Positions 22,330 to 34,990 of a DNA stretch of 64,000 nt are shown here, piece after piece. Numbering within the stretch: the stretch's first letter is position 1; every line of letters starts with the position of its first letter. The DNA is from Neoechinorhynchus agilis (lineage: Eukaryota; Acanthocephala). The position numbers and the translations under genes were made by a program. Location: contig CM121343.1 in the NCBI GenBank assembly GCA_051530055.1, positions 558,001-622,000 of the forward strand, written 5' to 3'. The notes under the pieces are model-generated. The model searched no databases and was not told where the DNA came from. It was given only the letters and a program-made list of their open reading frames with translations.

Positions 22330-23235
22330 ATAAACAAAGCGAACAGTTGACGAAAAGGCAATGCCGAGTAAGACATTTCTTTAAAATATTGTGGATTTCT
22401 AGGGATCGTATAAGTATAACAGCATTTTGTACATTGTGATCAAATTAATGCCAACCGGAGATTTGTATGAACATTTGCGTGCAAAACGACGATTTAGGGA
22501 AGAATAAAATAGATTTATCATAGCTCAAATTGTCGTCGTTTTTGATTATTTACATCGGATTAAGGTTGCTCGCAGAGAAATAAAGCCTAAGAATATTTTG
22601 GTCCAAGACAACGGCAAAGTAAAAGTAAGCGACTTCGGATTCGCTAAATTCTTAAACGGGAATACGATGAATGCTCGTGGAACTGCAGAATAAATGGCTC
22701 CAAAAGTGATCGGACGGCTTGGATAAACCCTCAAGTGGAGATTGATGAGCACTTGAAGTTTTGGCCTAGGATCTCGATGTAGGATACACGCCCTTTGTGG
22801 CATCAGATGAAGCGAGAATTTTGGTGAAAGTTCAATCCGTAAGGTTTAAAGTTCCCGACCATTTCTCAGCCGAGCTTAACTATCTCTTAAGTCGACTATT
22901 GAAACTCAATCTAGATAAGCGATATGGATGGGTAAAAAGTGGAACTGATCAGGTAAAGGCTCATAAGTTCTTTGAAGTTAATGACTTTTGAAAGTTGTTT
23001 CAACGAAAGGTTGTCATTATCTATAAACCTGGTAATGATCAAATCGAAAACAAACTAAAGGAACCGTTCATTTCATCGACTAATCAATCTTTTGATCACT
23101 ACCCTCACGTATTTTATGAACTTTGAACAGTAAAGCTTTTCCATTGTTTCCGATCGTGCGAAGGGAAGTAAATTTCGTATTTAATCGTATTATCATTAAT
23201 AAATTTTCAATTTCGACAAAAATTAACCTGTGTTA
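22330..23235 (+). pseudogene. PKA-like kinase pseudogene, fragment E
   Basis: The acceptor-like site near 22400 is followed by the hinge, an in-frame taa after 'RFREE', 'REIKPKNILVQDNGKVKVSD' with an intact 'DFGFAKFLN', and the shared taa at 22691-22693. The C-lobe continues in another frame with 'ASDEARILVKVQ', 'LLSRLLKLNLDKRYGW' and a premature tga after 'HKFFEVNDF'. Further on, the PKA-like tail can still be recognised to about 23125. The block matches 5089-5938, and both copies end at the same ttaacctgtgttaaaagc boundary. Confidence 0.8.
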
Positions 23236-23240
23236 AAAGC

Positions 23241-23441
23241 CTGAAAACGCTTGTGTACATATTGTAAAACCCAGCTCACCGTTATCTCGGAAAAAATCTA
23301 ATACGAATGTATATTTTTAAAAGAATTGTTAAAAATTACATCATCCAATGAGATAATAAAATTACAAATATTTTGGTTTTAATAAACCAATCACATTAAA
23401 AGTTATTCTCAATGGCGAATTGTAACACACTCGAGCTTTAT
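23241..23441. repeat. 200-bp inverted repeat, left member
   Basis: Reverse complement of 35767-35966 with few differences. Together they flank the whole right-hand ATRX block (23241-35966). It lies between the PKA-like block end and the satellite. Confidence 0.85.
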
Positions 23442-23443
23442 AA

Positions 23444-26400
23444 GAAAATCTTTTTATTTCGTTATTGTAAACAATGCCTAAGAAGCTACTGATTGCCCCG
23501 CATTTAAGCATAATGAAAACAACTGTTGCGTATAATGTTCTAAATGCGAAATATATATACGTAGAATGTAACATTCGGAAAAAAACGCAGGGCTATTTAA
23601 ACGTGAATGGATGTAAATAAACAAACAATTACCGCTTGGTTAAAATTATCCAAAAGCGTGCCTTTCACATGTATAAAATAATAACAAAATTGATTATTTG
23701 ATGTCATAATGAGGAAAGGACAACCACAAGAACACAACATAGATGCAAATCCCTAAGAAGTTACAGATTGCAACGCATTGAAGCACAATGAAAATAACTG
23801 TTGCGTAAAATGTTCTAAAATCGAAAGATATATACGTAGAATGCCGCCTCGATAAAAACAACAATGCATGGGTATATTTACGCTTGCTCAATTAGATAAA
23901 CAAACAACTAACTCTTATATAAAATTATCCAAAAGCGCGCACCGATACATTTATAAAATAATAACAAATTTTATGATTTGATGTCATTATGAGAAAAGGA
24001 CAACAATTCGTCAAAACATATATACAAATACATAAGAAGTCAAAGAGAGCGCCGCATATAAGCATAATCAAAGCAACTGTGGTGTACAATATTCTAACTG
24101 CGAAAGATATATACGTAGGATGCCGCATTCAATAAAAACAACAACGCATGGATATTTTTATGCGTATAGATTTAAATAAACAATTAGCGCTAAGATAAAA
24201 TGATGAAAGAGCGTGCCCTTTACATTGATAAAAACAAAGGTGATGATTTGATGCCATTATGAATAAAAGCACGAGCATTCGTAACCAACATATATACAAA
24301 TACCTAAGAAATTGGATATTGCCGCGCAGAAAGGCAAAAATAAAAACAACTGGCGTGCATAATGCTATTAGTGCGGCAGATATATACGTAGTATACCGCA
24401 TTGCATAAAAACAACAACGCATGGATATATTTACGCTTGTGCAATTAAATAAATAAACAATTTATGCTTAGATAAAATGATCAAAAAGCGTGCCCCTTTA
24501 CATCTACAGAAACATTAAAAAAAATTTATGATTTGATATCATGAGAAAAGTACAACCATAAGTACACAACATTTTTGCAAATGCCTAAAAATTTAAAGAT
24601 TATCCCACATTTAAGCATAATGAAAACAACTGCTGCATATAATGTTCTAAATGCGAAATATATATACGCAGAATGCAACATTCGGAAAAAACGCATGGTG
24701 AATGGATGTAAATAAACAATTACCGCTTAGAAAAAAGGATAAAAAAGCGTGCCTTTCACATTTATAAAATAATAACAAATTTGACCATTTGTTGTCATTA
24801 TGGGAAAAGGACAACAATTCGTAAAAAACATATATACAAATACATAAGAAGTCAAAGATAGCGCCGCATATAAGAATAATCAAAACAACGGGTGTGTATA
24901 ATGTTCCAAATGCGAAAGATATATACGTAGCATACCGCATTGCATAAAAACAACAACGCATGGATATATTTGCGCTTGTGCAATTAAGTAAATAAACAAT
25001 TTATGCTTAGATAAAATGATCAAAAAGCGTGCCCCTTTACATCTACAGAAACAATAACAAATTTTATGATTTGATGTCATTATGAGAAAAGGACAACCAT
25101 AAGTATGCAACTTACATGCAAGTGCCTAAGAAGTCAAAGATAGGGCCGCATATAAGCATAATTAAAACAACTGTTGCGTATAATGTTATAAATGCGAAAG
25201 ATATATACGTAGAATACATCCTCGATAAAAACAACAACACATGGGTATATTTACGTTTGTGCAATTAGATAAACAAACAACTAGCGCTTAAATAAAATTA
25301 TCCAAAAGCGCGCCGCGATACATTTACAAAATAATAACAAATTTTATGATTTGATGTCATTATGGGAAAAGGACAACAATTCGTAAAAAACATATATACA
25401 AATACATAAGAAGTCAAAGATAGCGCCGCATATAAGCATAATCAAAACAACTGGTGTGTATAATGTTCCAAATGCGAAAGATATATACGTAGCATGTCGC
25501 ATTCCATAAAAAAACAACGCATGGATATTTTTGCGTGTGCATGTAAATAAATAAACAATTACCGCTTAGATAAAATGATCAAAAAGCGTGCCTTTACATC
25601 TATAGAAAAATAACAAAATTGATGATTTGATGTCATTATGAGAAAAGGACAACCATAAGTATGCAACTTACATGCAAGTGCCTAAGAAGTCAAAGATAGC
25701 GCCGCATATAAGCATAATGAAAACAACTGTTGCGTATAATGTTCTAAATGGAAAGATATATACGTAGAATGCCGCCTCGATAAAAACAACAACGCATGGG
25801 TATATTTACGCTTGTGCAATTAGATAAACAAACAACTAACTCTTATATAAAATTATCCAAAAGCGCGCACCGATACATTTATAAAATAATAACAAATTTT
25901 ATGATTTGATGTCATTATGAGAAAAGGACAACAATTCGTCAAAACATATATACAAATACATAAGAAGTCAAAGAGAGCGCCGCATATAAGCATAATCAAA
26001 GCAACTGTGGTGTATAATGTTCTAATGCGAAAGATATATACGTAGGATGCCGCATTCAATAAAAACAACAACGCATGGATATTTTTATGCGTATAGATTT
26101 AAATAAACAATTAGCGCTAAGATAAAATGATGAAAGAGCGTGCCCTTTACATTGATAAAAACAAAGGTGATGATTTGATGCCATTATGAATAAAAGCACG
26201 AGCATTCGTAACCAACATATATACAAATACCTAAGAAATTGGATATTGCCGCGCAGAAAGGCAAAAATAAAAACAACTGGCGTGCATAATGCTATTAGTG
26301 CGGCAGATATATACGTAGTATACCGCATTGCATAAAAACAACAACGCATGGATATATTTACGCTTGTGCAATTAAATAAATAAACAATTTATGCTTAGAT

Positions 26401-27590
26401 AAAATGATCAAAAAGCGTGCCCCTTTACATCTACAGAAACATTAAAAAAAATTTATGATTTGATATCATGAGAAAAGTACAACCATAAGTACACAACATT
26501 TTTGCAAATGCCTAAAAATTTAAAGATTATCCCACATTTAAGCATAATGAAAACAACTGCTGCATATAATGTTCTAAATGCGAAAGATATATACGCAGAA
26601 TGCAACATTCGGAAAAAACGCATGGTGAATGGATGTAAATAAACAAACAATTACCGCTTAGAAAAAAGGATAAAAAAGCGTGCCTTTCACATTTATAAAA
26701 TAATAACAAATTTGACCATTTGTTGTCATTATGGGAAAAGGACAACAATTCGTAAAAAACATATATACAAATACATAAGAAGTCAAAGATAGCGCCGCAT
26801 ATAAGAATAATCAAAACAACGGGTGTGTATAATGTTCCAAATGCGAAAGATATATACGTAGCATACCGCATTGCATAAAAACAACAACGCATGGATATAT
26901 TTGCGCTTGTGCAATTAAGTAAATAAACAATTTATGCTTAGATAAAATGATCAAAAAGCGTGCCCCTTTACATCTACAGAAACAATAACAAATTTTATGA
27001 TTTGATGTCATTATGAGAAAAGGACAACCATAAGTATGCAACTTACATGCAAGTGCCTAAGAAGTCAAAGATAGCGCCGCATATAAGCATAATTAAAACA
27101 ACTGTTGCGTATAATGTTATAAATGCGAAAGATATATACGTAGAATACATCCTCGATAAAAACAACAACACATGGGTATATTTACGTTTGTGCAATTAGA
27201 TAAACAAACAACTAGCGCTTAAATAAAATTATCCAAAAGCGCGCCGCGATACATTTACAAAATAATAACAAATTTTATGATTTGATGTCATTATGGGAAA
27301 AGGACAACAATTCGTAAAAAACCTATATATACAAATACATAAGTAGTCACAGATAGCGCCGCATATTAGCACAATTAAAACAACTTGTGTGTATAATGTT
27401 CCTATTGCGAAAGACACGTACCATGTCGCATTCGACTGAAAAAACAACGCATGGATATTTTTTATGTGTATGCATGTAAATAAATAAACAATTACCGCTT
27501 AGAGCAAATGGTCAAAGAGCGTGCCAGTTTACATTTATACAATAATAACAGAATTGATGATTTGATGTCAATATGAAAAAAGTACAACAC
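23444..27590. repeat. 275-bp satellite, right array (about 15 units, internally duplicated)
   Basis: Reverse complement of the left array, expanded. Segments at 24129-24422 and 26056-26349 are the same sequence 1927 bp apart (7 x about 275). The same offset applies to neighbouring units (24647 to 26574 and 24880 to 26807, approximately), so a 7-unit block has been duplicated in tandem. Small differences between the two blocks, such as a 4-bp loss near 24718, show they have begun to diverge. Confidence 0.9.
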
Positions 27591-27599
27591 AGAGAAAAC

Positions 27600-27990
27600 T
27601 GTAGCATAGCTACGATGAAACAAATTTGACATTAGCAAACGTGAAGGACATCCACGAACTTTAACTGGAGAGCAATATGCGATTCGCGTGAAGGCATTGA
27701 TTGAAGAGGATCATCGTCAAGTAATCAGTTCAATGTCTTACTGACTCACAATGGATTAGGCCTCAGTGACGTCGAATTCTTCATTGTTTGTTTTTCTCCG
27801 GAACACAGTTGAACGATCCGCAGTTTCACCTCCGACATGTTTTTTCATTCTTGGCAAAAACTCATTTGCACTGCGGCTTTTCGCGACCTCACACCGGAAA
27901 ATATCGAAAAAGCGCAACCGCAACAGTTTTACGTATAAACATCTGAACGTATACAAAACACCTCGTGAACATTTTGCGTAACAACGAAAA
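27600..27990 (+). pseudogene. Possible mariner/Tc1-like transposase remnant, right copy
   Basis: Mirror of 10305-10690, with the same 'SKREGHPRTLTGEQYAIRV' and 'IEEDHRQVISSMSY' and the same two stops. It differs by one residue in the following frame ('VERSAVSPPT' against 'VERSGVSPPT'). Weak assignment. Confidence 0.35.
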
Positions 27991-28054
27991 GGAACAGTTA
28001 GCATATTACTTGGTTGTTGTTTCCTTGACGCGTGTAAGTGTCTTCCGTGTATGT

Positions 28055-28092
28055 TATGTGACGTAATAGCATTTTCACTACGTGACGTGTAG
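28055..28092. promoter_or_regulatory. Candidate promoter with two CRE-like sites (right)
   Basis: TGACGTAA at 28059-28066 and TGACGT at 28083-28088, about 50-80 bp before the right ATRX-like ATG. Same arrangement as the left copy. Confidence 0.3.
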
Positions 28093-28136
28093 TCAACGAA
28101 AGACGGTGCACTCTTGTCCCATTAAGTATATTTGTT

Positions 28137-30947
28137 TTGAGTTCAAAACGCAACATGAATACCGAGCTAAGAAATGCTTTGATTGAGCACTTAGAGGTTG
28201 TCGCCTTTCATGTGCAGGAAATGCTGGTCATCGTTCAAGGCAAAAGTAATGCGGACCAGGCATCAGGTGTAACATCGCAAACTTCGGACCAAGTGCAAAC
28301 GCCGAAAAAGGAGGACTCCGTTGATTGTGACGATGCTGAAATGCTACTGTATCTCAAGTACTTTCAAATCTTCGGGGATTGGCTGTCGGAAGGCGCGGTG
28401 CATCCAAAAAGGTCAGGAACGCATCCCCGTAAAGATGAGATTCCAACAAAAGTCCCGAGGATAAATTGTAGTCCGAGTAGCCGATCGTACACAAATAGTA
28501 AAGAAAACTCTTTCGGCCAGGATTATCACCGGGAAAAAAAATCGATGGATAATTGCGATTCCTCCTATTCAAATGACAGCGTAAGATTGATAAAAAAGCG
28601 AAGAGGGAAAATAATAATCGAATCTTCAAGTGATGATGACAGTGCTGTTCCACGTAGAATTGAAGCGATAATCGAAGATGACAACTGCGATGAGCAAACG
28701 CGATTGGCCATGTCAAAAGAGAGAAGTCGATTGAAGCGTTTGGAATCGAAGGGAGCTGAAATTGATCATAAAAGCATCATACTCGACTACGACTCGGAAA
28801 CAAAGAAACCGCTTTTATCGGTACATCCTTCTATTGCCAAGTGCCTCAAAAAGCATCAAATCGAAGGATGCCACTTTCTGTATGATAATTGCATTGAAAC
28901 GATTGAAAACAATTATGATGGAAGGCAGTTGGGTGGAGGATGTGTCCTTGCACATTGCATGGGACTCGGTAAAACTTTTACGGTTATCGCGTTTCTTCAA
29001 GCAGTACTTACTCATTTCAAGTTAACCCAAACCAAATCCGCTTTGATTCTCTCACCAAAAAGTGGACTGACCCAATGGTCCAGGGAGTTCCAGAGATGGC
29101 AGTCAAGAATCCGATTAGAAGAAAGAGTTGATGTGATTGTACTTGACGATAAAATGTACGGTTCTGATAAGCTCAAAAACATTCAAGATTTTCGAATATC
29201 TATTGAACCCACAGTTCTCATAATGACATACTGCCGATTTCGGAATATAATTGAGCGGTTAAATAATTCTCGGGATGATAATCAAATTCGTCAAGCACTC
29301 TTAAATCCTGGTCCGGATTTGTTGGTTTGCGATGAAGGCCATATTTTAAAGAATGAACGTACGAACATCTATAAAGTACTCTCGAACATCCGAACTCCAA
29401 GGCGTATTGTGATGACCGGGACTCCGCTGCAAAATAATTTAGCAGAGTATCATTGCATGGTACATTTCATAAAACCGAACTATTTAGGTACGAGGAGGGA
29501 ATTTAACAACCGATTTATTACACCAATCAAAAACGGCTTAAACGCTGATTCTACGTGGTATGATGTTAAGCTCATGATGAAGAGAACTCATATTCTTCAC
29601 GAAATGCTTGGCGGTTGCGTCCACAGACGAGACAGCGCTTGCCTCCAACCTTATCTCCCAAATCGATATGAATATGTTATCAGTATTCGTCCTTCAAAGA
29701 TGCAAGCAGAATTATATCGATTATTGGTTCTTAATAAAGGACAAACACAATCACATAGAGATCTTTTGAACTTCTATACCATTGCCAAACGGATTTGCGC
29801 CCATCCGTTCCTTTTGTGGTCTGATTATAAGAAGAAGCAGGATGCTGTGAGAAGGAAATGGGATAAATTACGCAAATCCGGAGGAGATAATCTTGCAAGT
29901 CACGACGGAGATAATGAAGAATAGCCGTTTACCGATCGCGTTTCTCTATATCGGCAAACCTCTATAATATGTGCAAATACTGAATGGTTTCATGGACTTT
30001 GCACAGATCCTGAATCTATAAGGTATCGGCTGGACGTCTCTGGTAAACTTGTTGTACTTTTAATGATCCTCGAGCATTGTGCTCAACTCAATGACAAAGT
30101 TTTAGTCTTCTCTTCTAGTTTAACAGTGCTCGATTTCATTGAAGCTATTCTGTTGAACATTAGCCTGCAATCATCTAAACAATCGGATAGAGAACAGCAT
30201 TGTCTCCGTTGGGTATTTGGCTTGGATTACACCCGAATTGACGGAAGTACTTGCGGAATCGATAGAAAAGCCCGCGTTGCGCATTTCAATAAAACGAGGA
30301 ACCGACGTATGCGATTGTTTTTAATTTCTACTCAGGCTGGGGGAATTGCGCTGAATCTTCAGGCGGCTAATCGCGTTGTAATATTTGAACCTTCCTGGAA
30401 TCCTTCGAATGACATCCAGTCGATTTATCGAGTCTACCGATTTGGTCAATCTAAAGAAGTGTTCATTTACAGGCTCTTTACCCTCGGGACAATCGAAGAA
30501 AAGATTTATCAGCGTCAAATCACAAAGCAAGGTCTAGTTTTGCGGGTTTGTGACGAACAGCACGTTGACCGACATTTTACTGGCCTTGAACTTTCTAAGC
30601 TTTTCACGTTCGATGAAGTTCCCGATGACAACGAAGGCGATACTCAACCCACTCCAATTTTGCCTAAGGATGTCGTTCTGGCTGAACTTTTGCGATGCTC
30701 GCAAAAGTGGATATATGGGTATCACGAACACGACTCTTTCCTTGAACAAAGACCGGAGGAGAAGCTTACGGAAGATGAGAGGAAGGCTGCATGGGAAGAA
30801 TATGAGAATGAGAAGTTGCAATTTAGTGCCCGAATTTCTAATGGCCAATACTCTTTACCGACTCTTCCACCAACGACATTTGTTGCATTTGCGGAAAGTC
30901 GAAAGTCCATGACATTAGGTGCCAATGAGATGATTCAAATCGATTAG
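28137..30947 (+). CDS. ATRX: ATRX-like SNF2 chromatin remodeller, right copy (in-frame TAG or 78-nt intron)
   Basis: The protein is the same as the left copy except for Thr instead of Arg at residue 104. Motifs: 'CMGLGKT' (274-280), 'DEGHILKNE' (399-407), 'MTGTPLQNN' (426-434), then lobe 2 with 'QSIYRVYRFGQ'. The first open frame stops at TAG 29922-29924. Sense codons continue in the same frame ('NTEWFHGLCTDPESIRYRLD', 'VSGKLVVLLMILEH'), aligning with the ATRX region before lobe 2. An interval from GTGAGA (29847) to ATAG (29924) is 78 nt, in phase 0, and could be a small intron like others in this window. The start at 28137 is GTG-like in the track frame; the nearest ATG in frame is at about 28155, 'MNTELRNALIEH', which I favour. 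AT-rich polyadenylation-like sequence follows the stop near 30975. Confidence 0.85.
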
Positions 30948-31318
30948 AAATGTTCTTCTTGTTTTATAAATCATATTTTAAAATATAAATATGATGGCAT
31001 AATTGTTTTTTGTGATGTCGTTTCACCTTTTACTATTCGCTGTTTGCGACCGATTATAGCTATTGAAGTCCCTTCAAATGCTTTCTTATAACTACAAGGA
31101 TACGTTGTTTGAGGGGTTTATCTAACACGAGTGCGATAAATTTGTATCACGCTGCCCAGTTACTTCATATCTTAGCTCGTAAATTCGAAGCATAAACAAA
31201 CTTATACCACGAAGAGGACGCTTTAAACCAAAACAAACGTTAAAATCGAGGCTTATCCAAAGCAACAATATGTGCAACGGTAAATACTTCGGTTAATTTG
31301 TCTCAAGTTAGTAAGGAA

Positions 31319-33295
31319 TAGGAAATTCATATACTGTAGTTATGCAGGGTGATTCTGGCATCTCAACTAGGTTTGCTATTGACTTCAATTAACAATCCAT
31401 AAAAAGTACAAATGTCTTTGTTAATTTTATCTAATTTGGTCGTTTTTACTCTTAAAATGTTGGCACGTTCCTTGATCACAAAACGCGTAATTGTGGATTT
31501 GAAGATATCGTTTTGTAAATAGTACTTTTTTCTTTTTCTTTAGGAAATTCATATACTGTAATTATGCAGGGTGATTCTGGCATCTCAACTAGGTTCGCTA
31601 TTGATTTTGATTAACAATCCATAAAAAGGAAGAATGTCTTTGTTAATTTTATCTAATTTGGTCGTTTTTACTCTTAAAATGTTGGCACGTTCCTTGATCA
31701 CAAAATGCGTAATTATGGATTTGGGGATATCGTTTTGTAAATAGTTCTTTTTCCCTTTTCTTTAGGAAATTCATATACTGTAGTTATGCAGGGTGATTCT
31801 GGCACCTCAACTAGGTTTGCTATTGATTTTAATTAACAATCCATAAAAAGTAAGAATGTTTTTGCTAATTTTATCTAATTTGGTCGTTATTACTCTTAAA
31901 ATGTTGGCACGTTCCTTGATCATCCAATGCGCAATTATGGATTTGAGGATATCGTTTTGTAAATAGTACTTTTTCTTTTTCTTTAGGAAATTCATATACT
32001 GTAGTTATGCAGGGTGATTCTGGCATCTCAACTAGGTTCGCTATTGATTTTAATTAACAATCCATAAAAAGTAAGAATGTTTTTGTTATTTTTATCTAAT
32101 TCGGTCGTTATTACTCTTAAAATGGGCACGTTCCTTGATCACAAAATGCGTAATTATGGATTTGGGGATATCGTTTTGTAAATAGTTCTTTTTCCCTTTT
32201 CTTTAGGAAATTCATATACTGTAGTTATGCAGGGTGATTCTGGCATCTCAACTAGGTTCGCTATTGATTTTAATTAACAATCCATAAAAAGTAAGAATGT
32301 TTTTGCTAATTTTATCTAATTTGGTCGTTATTACTCTTAAAATGTTGGTGCGTTCCTTGATCACAGAATGCGTAATTATGGATTTGGGGATATCGTTTTG
32401 TAAATAGTGCTTTTTCCTTTTTCTTTAGGAAATTCATATACTGTAGTTATGCAGGGTGATTCTGGCATCTCAACTAGGTTTGCTATTGATTTTAATTAAC
32501 AATCCATAAAAAGTAAGAATGTCTTTGTTAATTTTATCAAATTTGGTCGTTATTACTCTTAAAATGTTGGTGCGTTCCTTGATCAGAAAATGCGTAATTA
32601 TGGATTTGAAGATATCGTTTTGTAAATAGTACTTTTTCCTTTTTCTTTAGGAAATTCATATACTGTAGTTATGCAAGCTGATTCTGGCATCTCAACTAGG
32701 TTCGCTATTGATTTTAATTAACAATCCATAAAAAGTAAGAATGTTTTTGCTAATTTTATCTAATTTGGTCGTTATTACTCTTAAAATGTTGGCACGTTCC
32801 TTGATCACAAAATGCGTAATTATGGATTTGAGGATATCGTTTTGTAAATAGTGCTTTTTTCTTTTTCTTTAGGAAATTCATATACTGTAGTTATGCAGGA
32901 TTATTCTGGCATCTCAACTAGGTTTGCTATTGATTTTAATTAACAATCCATAAAAAGTAAGAATGTCTTTGTTATTTTTATCTAATTTGGTCGTTTTTAC
33001 TCTTAAAATGTTGGCACGTTCCTTGATCACAAAATGCGTAATTATGGATTTGGGGATATCGTTTTGTAAATAGTGCTTTTTTCTTTTTCTTTAGGAAATT
33101 CAAATACTGTAATTATGCTGGAGATTCTGGCATCTCAACTAGGTTTGCTATTGATTTTGATTAACAATCCATAAAAAGGAAGAATGTCTTTGTTAATTTT
33201 ATCAAATTTGGTCGTTACTCTTAAAGTATTGGCGCGTTCCTTGATCACTCAATGCGTAATTATGGATTTGAGGATATCGTTTTGTAAATAGTACA
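31319..33295. repeat. 222-bp tandem array, right copy (about 9 units)
   Basis: Units end with cgttttgtaaatagt near 31517, 31741 and so on every 222 bp to 33290. Copies differ by a few substitutions and small indels. The last unit before 33295 and the early units are the most diverged, as expected for edges of a tandem array. Confidence 0.9.
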
Positions 33296-33332
33296 ACGAT
33301 TTATTAAGGAAAATTCTACATTTGAGAGCGAT

Positions 33333-34215
33333 TTGCAACCGCATTTATGTCCGTTATTGCGGTTTCAAGTCGTGTTGCAAATGTTGTCGTATCGTGTTAT
33401 GAGATCTATTGATGATGAATTTGGCAATCAAAACGTTTATAAACATTCTTTGGCGTTGGGTTATTGTCTTCGAATTAAAAGATACGTCATTTTGGTACTT
33501 ATAACACCCGTAGGCTTTCAATTGAATAATTTATTGCCGATTTTTCACGTCTGATAATTCCTACATTATTGAGGTTTCATAAATTACTTTCAAAATTTAC
33601 GATCGCAAATTGCGAAACGCAACAAAAACAAGTTCCGCTGAAGCCATGGATGTAGATCAGGCACAAACCGAAACAGGTGACGACAACTCGTCACGGATCA
33701 ACAGGCGTCGACCTTTACGTACCGATTGCAATGACGTCAATCCAACGTCACCGTTGACGACGATCTATCCACCTGACTCAAACTCAGACTCTTCCTCCCA
33801 GACGACAATTGATTCCAACCACCCAAAGGTCTCGAAAGCAAGTGGATCGAATGCGACCGAAGACCAGTGGATCTCGAATGGTATATTTCGCGAGGTGAGA
33901 GCGCCACCCTCATCGTCGGAAACTATACGTCACTTCCTGACGGAAACCGAATCTCCTGCCATTAAATACGACCAAAAGGATAACGACCTAGCCCCCGCCT
34001 CATCTTCATGCCCGATATGCAGAAAGACTTTCCAAATCACTAAAGGGGGCCTTGTCAGAACTCACGGCCCGATTTCCTGCCAAAGCCCAGAATCTAAACA
34101 TCCTCCTGATTCAGTGAAGTCCGAGATTGAGAAAAGCGCATTCCCCGACCCGTTGCCTAGTGCTACACATTCCCCATCGTATAGCTCGTATCGGCTCCCC
34201 CAAGTAGGATCCTAA
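33333..34215 (+). mobile_element. LINE 5' region with ORF1-like zinc-knuckle frame
   Basis: The 73-codon frame at 33333-33554 is the counterpart of 6080-6301. An open frame at 33610-34215 (201 aa; an internal ATG, 'MDVDQAQTETGDDNSSRI', is the likelier start near 33646) is rich in Ser, Thr, Asp and Pro. It has one metal-binding-like motif, 'CPICRKTFQITKGGLVRTHG', completed by a further Cys (C-x2-C-x14-H-x4-C, near residues 136-159). Gag-like ORF1 proteins of LINEs often carry such knuckles. The frame stops at 34213-34215 in a ggatcct-rich stretch. Its first codons also occur, truncated, at 5939-6030. Confidence 0.5.
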
Positions 34216-34427
34216 AGAGGATCCTCAAGAGGATCCTTAAAGGTGCCCGTTGCTAAGTCGCCACGGCCTATGCGGAGAAACTATCCCAGGCAACTGATTG
34301 TGACTCCGACCTGGCATGGAAACAACTTTTCGCGTTCCCGCGTTTGGTATTAAGTGTGGACGACTTGACACCGGACAAAAACCTCACCACGTCGATTAAA
34401 AACGTATCCTGAACTTCAAAGACATCT

Positions 34428-34990
34428 TTGACGATTGAACAATTGATAGGAGCCTGTCAACGCGGGGTCGGTGTGCCGCTCCACTTGGAGATGCGGCAGC
34501 GAACGGGAGCAACAAAATCCAGCAGTGCAACGGGAAAAAGCGAGGGCATCGTTGCTCTCGCCGACTACCAAAACCTACTTTGCCTCCAACAAAGCATTTA
34601 TCATGTATCGGAGGCGCTGACAGCCGTGAGCCCTTTGGCCCAGATTTTTCACATAGAGGAGGACTACGAATCGGATCCTTGAATTGTAGGAGTATGCGAG
34701 CGCAATGGCGTAGGTGAACCCTGGCCAAATTGGCAAGGGACGCCAGAATGGATCTTGTGTTTTTACAAGAATTGCGCATAAGAGGCCAGTCAGACACAGA
34801 CGTAAATCAGGAGGATTTAAGAGGAGGCTGGTCATTATGTTCCCTATCTGCGGGCAGTCGAGGAAATGGAGATGTAGGCGTTTGTTTATCACCCCGCCTC
34901 TGAAACTCAGCACTATGCAGTACTATAACTGACCGAATCCTTCGTGTCAGCATAAAGCTTCGGTCGAGAAATCTCTATGCTTTTGGCAAG
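34428..34990 (+). mobile_element. RTE-like element, 5' fragment
   Basis: Nearly the same as 13640-14225 of the long RTE copy, including 'CQRGVGVPLHL' and the 'RIRGQ' endonuclease region, with substitutions and an internal loss near 34570-34610. It ends near 34990, where an inverted LINE fragment begins. Non-functional. Confidence 0.8.

Larger units (their letters stand above)
23444..33295 (+). repeat. Right arm of large inverted duplication (ATRX-like block)
   Basis: Mirror of 6342-12942. It is longer because the satellite has about 15 units instead of 8 and the 222-bp array about 9 instead of 3. Gene and promoter sequences are nearly identical to the left arm. The stretch 30948-31318 between gene and array holds no other feature. 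Confidence 0.95.

Noticed and set aside
3463-23235. Reading the PKA-like copies as active genes using stop-codon reassignment
   Set aside because: The neighbouring collagen, septin, SENP8-like and LIM-like genes use standard stops, and the kinase copies also have frameshifts and changed catalytic residues.
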